The notes under the pieces were generated by a model. It was given only the letters and a program-made list of their open reading frames with translations, was not told the DNA's origin and searched no databases. From Cryptomeria japonica (taxonomy: Eukaryota; Streptophyta; Pinopsida; Cupressales; Cupressaceae): a stretch of 64,000 nucleotides of DNA. The DNA lies in contig NC_081406.1 in the NCBI RefSeq assembly GCF_030272615.1, positions 172,382,361 to 172,446,360 on the forward strand, in the 5' to 3' direction. Positions 55,846 to 64,000 of the stretch are shown here, piece by piece (within the stretch, counting starts at the first letter, position 1; each line of letters begins with the position of its first letter). Position numbers and translations under genes: made by a program.

Positions 55846-56491
55846 CAGTTGGAAGAGGTCTCTTTATGCTGAGAGGAGACATGTGAGTCTTTGGGACATG
55901 TTCTACATTCGTCTCCACTAGATCTTGGAGTAACTTTATCAGCAATGTGGAGTAGTTCACTGCCTTTGGAGGGGGTATCTTTCAGCATCGATATAGGGAC
56001 ACTTGAGCAATTTTCAGAGACTTCATTCATGATGAGGTTTTTTCCTACTTCTTCCCTTCATGATTGAGGAGACTTCATGGATACACCTTTGGTTTTGTTT
56101 ATTCCTAAGGGGAGGAATGTTGTTTGACATTCATGGAGTAGTTTCTTCAATCATTCTCGAGCTTCTATCATTGGTGTTGATTCTAGATTGAGGGGGGACT
56201 ATCTATCTTCTCTTCTTCTCTCATATCGGGGGGGACTTTTTCCTCACATGGGGTTTTCTTCCTCACATACTTCTATGAGAGTTCTCTTGTATAGTTTTCA
56301 CCCCTCTTTTGGGGGAGGGTTTTTTCCCATTAGTTTTTTCTCTCTTTCTCCACTTTGTGAGATATTTCATTGCATTGGTTTGCATGCATTTGCCTTTGTA
56401 CATGGGCACCTAACATGGCCTCATAGCTGGGACCCATCTTGCATTGCTTAGTTGCATTGTAGACATAAGTGCATTCCCCTAAGTTTCACTT
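55846..56491 (+). other. Non-coding 3' part of Copia-2
   Basis: It lies between the acidic frame and the polypurine tract. I see no integrase or RT remnants on either strand. Confidence 0.65.
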
Positions 56492-56499
56492 AAGGGGGG
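56492..56499 (+). other. Polypurine tract of Copia-2
   Basis: AAGGGGGG directly precedes the TG of the 3' LTR. Confidence 0.92.
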
Positions 56500-56984
56500 T
56501 GTTGGTGTAAATAATTATTCATCATGATATTATTACACCTTACTTAAGTTTTAATGCATTTCATAGTAGTTTGGGTATGAGACACTTGGGTGTTTGTACC
56601 ACACTGGGATAGTGTGTGTAGGAGAATTTCCACCTTTTATGGTGTGATCTTGTTAAGTATACTCTACCATATGCACTTATTGTGGAGTGATAATTCCACC
56701 TTTGGTGGGTGATCCAGCTCATGTGAAATATTTTATTGTTTCTCCTACCTACCACACCTATTTCCTACCTACCCTTGTTTCTTATTGAGCCACATGTCAT
56801 GTTTGTGTGCTCACATATCCATATTGCATTGCCTATATATGCAGACTCATCTACATTGTATGTAACACATTTTTAATATTTTGATCATCTATCTATTGAT
56901 GAGAATATAGTTTATTCTTGTCCTATATTTTGTCTCTCTGTTTTGTACTTTTCATTGAGCTCTTGATCTTGGCAAAATCTCACA
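56500..56984 (+). repeat. 3' LTR of Copia-2
   Basis: TGTTGGTGTAAAT to ATCTCACA. It aligns with 41368-41858 at about 90% identity with a few small indels. Confidence 0.92.
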
Positions 56985-57274
56985 GATACCAACGAAAGTT
57001 ATGGACTTCTTGAGACCAAAAAGATATAAAGATTGATGATGAGGGTAATTTTAACATTTGTTATTATTTTTTATTCTAAAATTATACTCTTATGAGGGTA
57101 TATGGTTGTCTGCAACCACCTCATCAACTACCAATGTGTGTTTCCCCAAGGTTAGTTTTTCTTCAATTTATGTAGCAGTTCCTATAGATGGAAAAGATGT
57201 ATATGTTTGATCATAGGAAGGGATCTTCCCTCCCACGATCAACCTAGTTTGGTGAGTTTTCCATTAGCGACAAG

Positions 57275-59190
57275 GTCTTGGATAGATTGCAAAATTACAT
57301 CATTAGAAGATATGGTCTAAAATTTGGGACTTGAAGAAATTATGATCTTGAGGGTCTTATGGATTGGCTCAAGAGTAAGCATTTGAATAATTGTAGTTTT
57401 GTACATGATGTAGATTAGCATGAGGATGTGATAATAAATTGTGTTGACACTACTCTTGTCATTCAAAGAAGCAAAAAGTGGGCTATCCTTCTTAAGATTG
57501 AAAATGAAATGAGAAAACAACACCCCAAATTTCATGTGTTCTATAACAATGAAAAGAAATAAGTAAGGAGAATAGAGATTATGTTGAAAAATTTCCAACT
57601 AATTTATGAAGGAAATAATGAGTTGAGGGAGCAAGAGAAAGGGTATGAAGAAGCCCAAGCACCATTAATTCAAGGATCAATAAATCATTCACCGGTTGAG
57701 ATGTAGATAGAGGTTGAACACATAGGGTCACCATTGGCACATCATGAAGAATATACTCCAAAGGGAGAAACTAGTGAAGTTGTGAGTGTCCTATAGAAAT
57801 TGAATATTTATGAGGAAGAAGTTGAGAAACCACTAAACTTACCCCAAAGGAATGAATGTATAAGAGAGGAGCTCAACCATGTCACAAAACTTAATAGAGA
57901 AATCCCTATTGAAGAGTGTGAGGATGAATGGGCCATTTCTTGTCACGCAATCATGGTATATGATAGTTTTGTCAAGAGGCCATAATTCAAAGCCTTATAG
58001 TTAAAAGTAAAAGGATCTAAAAGAGGACTACTAGAGAATTCAACTCTTGAAGATAATAATTTGTATCATCTCACTCCTGATGAAGCAAGGAAAGTTCTAA
58101 AGGAAATTGGAATGTTATTGGTCCTTCGATGGAACTTGGAAAATGTGTTCTTATTAGATCAAATAAGGCAACAGATATATGACTACACATGATATGATGT
58201 TTCCTAGCCAGTGATATGATACTTCCTAGCATGTGATATGTTCTTATTAGGGTATATGATATCAAATCATTTCCCTCTAGAGAGAGAATGGAGATACATG
58301 TTTTGTACACTAAATCTCTAGTAGAAAATGCTCGATTAAGAAATGGCCTTGCAATCAGATCTTTTGAACCTATTGTTATAACTCAGCATGGTGAATCTTC
58401 ATCCATATTAGATGAGTTAACCACTTTGAAAAGGGGATTTTATTATGTATAACATCATTTAAAATTGAAAGAGGAAGAGGTATTCTAGGTGAATACAATT
58501 GTAAAAGATAAGGTAGTCATAGTTGCAAAGGGGAACTCTCTCCCATCTTTTGAAATCTACTTTAGATAAGTTGGAAGATGTTTATAGATGTTTCCTTATC
58601 CTCTCTGAAGGTATTTCTCATTTGGAAAATGCTTTACAGGAGTTAAGACAACTCTATGAATCTTGGAGGCCATTAGGGCCCAAGATTCAAATCCTCAGAG
58701 TAACCTCTTTATATATGTCAAATCCTCCTCAACAAATTGTAAATGTATGCAAAACTTATGATTTGATGGTTAATGAAATTCAGTATCTTGAGGGTAGATA
58801 AAAGGTGATGAAAGAGAAAATACGAGTGTTCAAAGAACTGCAACATTGGACTTACCTACCTTGTGCAATGAAAGATTAGAATTAAAGCCTTTTCAAGACT
58901 GTAAAAAAGAATATGAGGGTATTGTTGACATAGTTGTCCAAAAAATGGGAGATGGAGATTACCTTGTTGAACCTGTTTATTACACTTTTATAGATAAATT
59001 TATCTCAACCGATGTTGTCTATGTGAAGTTTATTACAGATGTGAAATTGGTGGTGGATAGTAAGTACAAAGAGTCTCCTAGCAGGGTAAAAATTATCAAA
59101 CAATTTGATTGGCCTAAGAGTTTTGAAGTCCATAGTTGGCATGAGAAACATTGTGTTGTTAAAGCAGTTGAGGAAGTAACTGATTTGTAA
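57275..59190 (+). pseudogene. Unrecognised decayed ORF, probably of retroelement origin
   Basis: From 57275 to about 57985 one frame runs with few stops (readable: RLQNYIIRRYGLKFGT, HEDVIINCVDTTLVIQRSKK, EEVEKPLNLPQRNE, IEECEDEWAISCHAIMVYD). The same frame carries the open piece 58523-58801, helical and coiled-coil-like (SHLENALQELRQLYESW). A neighbouring frame at 58846-59190 reads ELKPFQDCKKEYEGIVDIVV and VHSWHEKHCVVKAVEEVTDL. No known domain is evident. It precedes an LTR-like region, the place where accessory ORFs of Gypsy elements lie. Copia-2 inserted just upstream (56989), so the start of this ORF may be on the other side of Copia-2. Confidence 0.5.
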
Positions 59191-59229
59191 GGACAACTAA
59201 AAATATAAATGAAGACTCTGCCAAATCAT

Positions 59230-60767
59230 TGATCATAGGTCATCATTAAGGTTTAGAAGAGTCACAAATCTCCTTCCCCTAAGAATTTTAGTTAGTTATA
59301 TTCTTTTGTTTTAACCAATTTTTAGTCTCTTGTTCTTTTATATTTAGTCTTTCTTGTTTCCTTTGGTCACTAATTGCCTAGTATCTATTTCCTCATGATA
59401 AGAGATCAAATCATGAAAGGTTAATCAACTCTAATATTTCTATACACTAGAATTTTGAGTCTTAAAAGATACATTTGGTAAATCTAGTTGTTTTGAAAAT
59501 GTGACAAGTGGAAAATTGGCCTAAAGCTTTGTTGCTCCCTTATTTTTCTATAAAAGGGAATTCAGGGTCATTTTACAAGGGTTCTAAAAATATTCTGAAA
59601 AGACAATATTGGAATAGAATGTTCTTGTCGTAGAATATCTTTCTGATAGATTAATTTTGTAGACACATGAAATTAATGAAAATATTACCATGATATATCT
59701 CACATTAGACTTTGTAGACACGTAAAAGTTTCACAACTAATTAAATGAATTTTATTCATTTAATCATCATTTATTCGTCTATTAATTAGACTAAGGTTTA
59801 GTTAATATCTTTATCAGCCTATTAATCAAATTAAACACTTGATTAAAATCCATTCCTTCTAGCCTAACCCATTAATTAAACTAAGGTTTTACTAAATCCC
59901 CTCTAACCATTTAATTGAATAAAACTTATTTATTTAATTAAAAACCCCTTTGGCATTTTAAATAAATCAAACTTTATTTAAAATCCCCCCACTTGCAAAA
60001 TCCTACAAATACAAGTTGCATCCCCTATTTTGGCTAAAATAAATCTTTTATTTTACAAAAATTAACTATTTTCCCTCACCCACTTAATCATATCCTTTCC
60101 CCAAATTTGAGGAGGTCACTTTTAAAATTTGGAAGAAAGTCTTTTAAATGAATTTCATTTATCCAGCAAGGTTCCCTAAATTTGGAAAATAATCTTACAA
60201 ATTTATCTCCCATTAATGGTTAACTCAACCTTACCTCCTAAGGTAACCTCCATCTTCTCTCAATCCCTCTCAAGGTGAAATTTATCAAATTGGGATTGGA
60301 TTGAATTCCTCCCATGGATTGATAACTTTCAATCCTAGCCCTTGGTGAGATTATTCAATCTAAACCATTCATTGCCCTGTTTTCCCTATAAATAGAGCTC
60401 TCATTTCTCATTCTCTAGATCCAAGTTTCATGCATCTACATTATAGTATATTTTACTAAGAATTTTAGCCTCTCTTAGTTCGAATATCATCATTTAGAAG
60501 CATTTCATATCATTTATAAGATTTTCATATCATTTACTTAATCATGAAGTAGCTACTCAACTCTTGAGTTGCCACTTTGGAGGTCATTGCTCTGCTGAGA
60601 GCAAACAATTCTTCAACCTTCAAGGTCCTCAAGAATAGAGGAATATGGGACATCTCAAAGAAATATTTAGTTTTTATTTGTTTATTTTTTATTTACTTTG
60701 TAATTTCATTATATTGTCTCATCTATGTGTATGCTTGCTTTCATTTAACCATATTTTTAGCATCACA
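59230..60767 (+). repeat. Probable Gypsy LTR (left end uncertain)
   Basis: It ends CATCACA five bases before a TGGCGCC primer site. CCCTATAAATAGAGCTCTC at about 60384 is a strong TATA box followed by a plausible transcript start, and another TATAAAAG is at about 59550. The left boundary cannot be set without the partner LTR. No purine tract of the usual type is visible before it. Confidence 0.5.
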
Positions 60768-60772
60768 TTAAT

Positions 60773-60791
60773 TGGCGCCCACCATGGGGCC
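60773..60791 (+). other. Primer-binding site of a second Gypsy
   Basis: TGGCGCCCACCATGGGGCC is a known plant Gypsy primer-site type. It defines the upstream LTR as a 5' LTR. Confidence 0.8.
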
Positions 60792-61185
60792 TAGCTCCTT
60801 TGATATTTAACAATTTTTCTTGCAAGAAATCTCATTTATGGGTTGATTATCTCTTTTGGCACATAGATTAGCTTTCTTAGGTTCCAGATTCGTGTTCTTG
60901 ACCTCTATTGTAGCATTCTAGCACCTCAAATGGTGTTTATGGGATATTTCTCAACTCTATTTTTATGTTTTTCTTTACTTTAGCATTTTCAATCTATACC
61001 TTAGTGTTTCTAGTATGTGTTGCAACATTCTTGGTCTTTCCGATAGCATTCTTAGTTAGTTTAGTAGCATTCTCAATCATTTTGATAGCATTCTTGGTCA
61101 ATTTGGCAGTGTTCTTTGTGCAGGAGCACCTACCTATGAAGGAATGAGCCAAAGACAAGATGATTTTATATTAGTCTAAGATGAA
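60792..61185 (+). other. Leader fragment of the second Gypsy
   Basis: Internal, non-coding. Between 60960 and 61130 the phrase GCATTCT(T/C)(A/G)(A/G)T recurs every 25-30 bp (about five times), a diverged short tandem pattern. The fragment then meets another LTR, so its gag and pol are not seen. Confidence 0.5.
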
Positions 61186-62752
61186 TGTAATAAGACCCCA
61201 TAGGTCCTTTTTCTATTTCAATATCATAGGAGTGTGACAAGTTTGTCCATGTATGGTTCAAATTGTCACCTAGGGTCTTGTAGAGCAAATTGAGTCAATA
61301 AGGGTCACAATGGTCTAAATTGAGGTATCAAGTGGCCAAAGGTTTATTTGAGTCATTTTTTTGATATTTTAGAATCAAATGTAATTATTTTGGGGGACTA
61401 TGATAGTTAGAAGTCTAAGTTGGTTAAATAATGCAAAAAATGTCATATTGTCAATTTGTTGTCATGACAATTTTGCACTTTTTGTAAGTTGTGATTCTCA
61501 AACGGTTCGTTCAGTTTGAAAAATGGTTGGAGGAGGTTGTGTTAGTTTGTGGTGACAAATTTAAGGACTCCAAACACCAGAATACGTAAGTGGGTTGATT
61601 TTGGTTTATTTGGAAAGGAAATTGAAGCATCAAAACTGTTGGAAACTCAGGAAACTATCTAAATTTTGTTGATTGCATACTGCAGGTGGATTGGCAATAA
61701 TTCTCATGACATAGATCCTAAAAATATATCATTTTACCTTTTTTTTGCATTCGGTGTGAAGTCTTGAAGTGATCGTTGCCCCATTCTACAAAAAAATCTC
61801 TATCGGGTAGCCTAAAACCCTCAAACCCCTAGGGTTTGACTGTAATAATGGGTTTTGGCCTATCAATCCTTAACTTAACACTCTGTCATTATATGAGATG
61901 ATAGGCCACTGTATCATATGTCAGTTCCAAAAGCCATTAAGAGAAAATAGCAAGGCGAGGCGGATGGAGAACTAACCATAGGTCTGACATCTTTATGTGA
62001 TAGACCAGCTTGATGAGTGTAGTACGTGAGAATTGAGTGGTAGAGCACTTGAAAGGGGTTTGAATGTGGTAGAAGAGTACTTTGGAGGTTTACATAGCAT
62101 TTCATGGTTAGTGATTGTCACCAATTAGGAGAACCAAACCAGTTTGTGGAAGGCGTTCAGTCAAATAGGTCTAATAGCCGTATTAGGTTTGTTAGTGCAG
62201 TATAGATTGGGATGCCTGCAAGTTGGTCTGGTACTAAAAACTGATATATTATTGAGAAATCCCAAAAGGGTATCTGAAAATATAATTTTTTTTCCTAGAT
62301 CCTCAGGGTGTCAAAAGTTATCACTTGATTCCTTCAAATGGAGGCCTAATGGCAACTGGTTTTGTTTTTGGGCAAGTGAGTTAAAATTGGTGTTCTGGTA
62401 GGTCTCAATCTTGAAATTTTGTTTCATTTATGTTAAGGTAATGTGAGAACACCCCTCTAAGGGTTTTTTGTATGGAATTGGTCAAGTGGGCCTTTCAAAT
62501 CCCCAAAGTCTAGTAGGAGCCCACATATGAATGCAAGTGTATGTGTAGTCACACAAGACTTGAGAGTGTTAGTTATTTGTAAGGGGATATAATGGAGCCT
62601 TTGAGTCTCCCAAGGTATTGTTAGTGTCAATGAACCATTTCTTGACTTGGTGTTGTGTAAGGACTATTTGGTAGTAGGGATTTGGCTGAGTTTGTGAGCC
62701 TTAGAGGTTGGTTGGTTCAAGGTTATCCATCCAATTTGTTGCCTCCTCATCA
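61186..62752 (+). repeat. 5' LTR of the right-edge Gypsy (left end tentative)
   Basis: The right end is well placed: TCATCA, three bases, then a TGGTATCAGAG primer site. The left end TGTAATAAGACCCC at 61186 is my best guess from the TG start. The partner LTR is outside the window. Confidence 0.45.
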
Positions 62753-62755
62753 TAT

Positions 62756-62767
62756 TGGTATCAGAGT
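62756..62767 (+). other. Primer-binding site of the right-edge Gypsy
   Basis: TGGTATCAGAGT, one base from the usual initiator methionine tRNA complement. Confidence 0.85.
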
Positions 62768-62842
62768 AGGATTTTGAAGATCACTTGGGTGGTGTGGTCT
62801 CAGTGTATGTTAGAGGAAGAGATTGAAATAGGGGCTAAGGAA

Positions 62843-63870
62843 ATGCCTCCCAAGAGTATGTCACAAGATGCGGTGAAGAAGTTGATTGAAGAGATGCTTG
62901 AGTCCAAGCTTGAAGAATTGAAAAATACTAAGGGTAAGGATAAGGAAGATGGAAGTGACACTGATGAGAAGGGGATAAAGAAGATGGGGAAGCCCCTAAG
63001 TGGGTAGAGTAGATACCTACAGATTAGAGGGAATTTGTAGATGCCTCAAGGTCAATTAATAGGGACACCATTGATGCCTATATATAGTGGAAGTATGGAA
63101 GAAGAAGAGGTGATAGACTATATTGAGGCATTGACCAATCATTTTGAGTACAAAGAAATCCCTGAAGGTAAGAGAGTTAATTTGGCAAAAACAAGGTTGA
63201 AGGGGTCTTCTCTTAAATGGTGGAACTATGTACAAGACGACAGAGTTAAGGAGGGAAAGAGTATGATGACCTCCTGGGAAAGAATGAAAGCTAAAGTCAA
63301 GGCACAATTCATGCCTATTGACTATGAAGTGCAGATGTATAAAAAGTTTGAAAACCTCAAACATAGAGACCTTGATGTGAATGCATATACGAAGGAGTTT
63401 CCTAAACCCAGTCTTAGATCAAAGACATGAGAAGAGGAATCATAGAAAGTGGGTAGGTACTTGAACGGCCAAAGGATGAACATCCAAGATGAGATTATCT
63501 TCTTGGCACCGAAGACAGTGAACAAGTGTTTACAATTGGCCCTAAGAGAAGAAGAGAAAATAAAAAGAAGTGAGTAGGGTAATAGAGGTAAAGGAGGGAG
63601 AAGTTTCAGAGGCATAGGCATTTTTGGAGGAAGAAGTCCTAACCAAAGGACTAGTGGTGATTCTAGCCAAGGAGAGAAAGTTGGGGAGTCAATTAGCAAA
63701 GAAGAATACCATGGGAGAAGACCTAATGGAAGAGGTGGGACAAATAGATCCAGGAGAGGATCCAAGTTCTCTAGTATTAGATGCTATAACTGCAATCAAA
63801 TGTGGCACCCAATCTTCAAGTGTCCAGAGAAGGCCTCAACTTCTTAGGGTGGTGAGAGGAGAACCACTTT
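62843..63870 (+). pseudogene. Right-edge Gypsy gag
   Basis: From MPPKSMSQDAVKKLIEE the same frame continues to the window end with a few stops (63005-63007, about 63040, 63430 and later). The capsid core reads VIDYIEALTNHFEYKEIPEG, RLKGSSLKWWNYVQDDR, MTSWERMKAKVKAQFMP and MYKKFENLKHRDLDVNAYTK, the Retrotrans_gag pattern. An RG-rich linker and the zinc knuckle CYNCNQMWHPIFKC (63782-63823, CX2CX4HX4C) follow, all four ligands intact. The beginnings of a protease would come after 63870. Confidence 0.9.
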
Positions 63871-64000
63871 GACTCAAGAAGATGCAAGGAATGTGACATC
63901 TCCTGAAGTGAATTTGACATCAGAGATGGGAGAGAACCTGATGATCAAAAGGACACTACTAAAAGAACTAGTGAAGACTAGGCCACCCCAAGTAAAGGCT

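Larger units (their letters stand above)
41368..56984 (+). mobile_element. Copia-2, Gag-protease-only Copia-type element, interrupted by a Gypsy
   Basis: LTRs of 491 and 485 bp, a TGGTATCAGA primer site, a 1.7-kb leader, gag, protease and a clean polypurine tract are present. Removing the nested Gypsy and one target copy leaves an element of about 5.1 kb. Integrase, RT and RNase H are absent: after the protease and a short pre-integrase-like stretch the sequence turns into an acidic, unrelated frame and then non-coding DNA up to the purine tract. This makes it a non-autonomous element that would depend on enzymes supplied in trans. LTR identity is about 90% by eye. Confidence 0.88.
62753..64000 (+). 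mobile_element. Right-edge Gypsy (chromovirus-like), internal region, cut by the window
   Basis: Primer site, gag and zinc knuckle lie in order on the plus strand up to the window end. Gag with a Retrotrans_gag core and one CCHC knuckle plus a methionine-tRNA primer site fits chromovirus-type Gypsy elements. Pol lies outside the window, so the clade is not certain. Confidence 0.82.

Noticed and set aside
55757-56030. Minus-strand frames across the end of the Copia-2 acidic ORF
   Set aside because: Shadow frames of the plus-strand coding sequence, without domain support.
1-64000. tRNA, rRNA or intact host protein genes
   Set aside because: Apart from primer-site complements of tRNA, no tRNA or rRNA pattern was seen by eye. 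A covariance-model scan would be needed to exclude small RNA genes.

Overview
This window reads as a stretch of nuclear intergenic DNA from a large-genome seed plant, with a conifer or other gymnosperm as my best guess (inference from style, not proven). It is AT-rich and contains plant LINEs, Copia and Gypsy LTR retrotransposons, a large minisatellite array, and traces of only one kind of host gene, a small heavy-metal-associated (HMA) domain protein. I see no intact protein gene inside the window and no rRNA or tRNA genes.

Layout. At 1-59 (minus) lies the first exon of an HMA gene that runs off the left edge. A homologous, broken HMA copy sits in the opposite orientation at about 10417-11002. 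Between them lie two minus-strand LINE relics: LINE A (1015-6545, 5' truncated, with a 21-nt poly(A) tail) and LINE C (about 7299-9525, RNase H tail followed by a further decayed ORF). A decayed Copia element (Copia-1) with paired LTRs occupies 13160-18430. From 18930 to 29170 there is a composite repeat domain: purine/pyrimidine tracts, two diverged inverted arms (about 19500-19990 and 27790-28950), and between them 5.9 kb of about 20-bp monomers arranged in both orientations (21134-27012). At 30080-40152 is LINE B, an almost complete LINE of about 10 kb on the plus strand with an 18-bp target-site duplication. It has ORF1, an ORF2 with endonuclease, RT, zinc-binding and RNase H regions, and an unusually long 3' part holding a 368-bp AT/GT palindrome and an open 178-codon frame.

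From 41368 to 56984 is Copia-2, a Copia-type element that has Gag and protease but no integrase or reverse transcriptase. It is split by a nested minus-strand Gypsy element (44004-54477) flanked by a perfect 5-bp duplication. This Gypsy keeps one reading frame from gag through integrase, broken only by about a dozen stop codons, and carries an extra ORF between pol and its 3' LTR. From 57275 to the right edge are remnants of two more LTR elements: an unrecognised decayed ORF, then an LTR with a TGGCGCC-type primer site (60773-60791), then a second Gypsy with a TGGTATCAGAG primer site (62756-62767), gag and a zinc knuckle, cut by the window end.

How it works together: the elements are layers of insertion. 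By eye, the LTR pairs differ by about 4% in the nested Gypsy, about 8-10% in Copia-2 and about 20% in Copia-1, which agrees with the nesting order. Nothing here looks able to move on its own. The features most worth following up are the both-orientation minisatellite with its inverted flanks, the extra ORFs downstream of RNase H in LINE C and LINE B, the Gag-protease-only Copia-2, and the extra ORF of the nested Gypsy.
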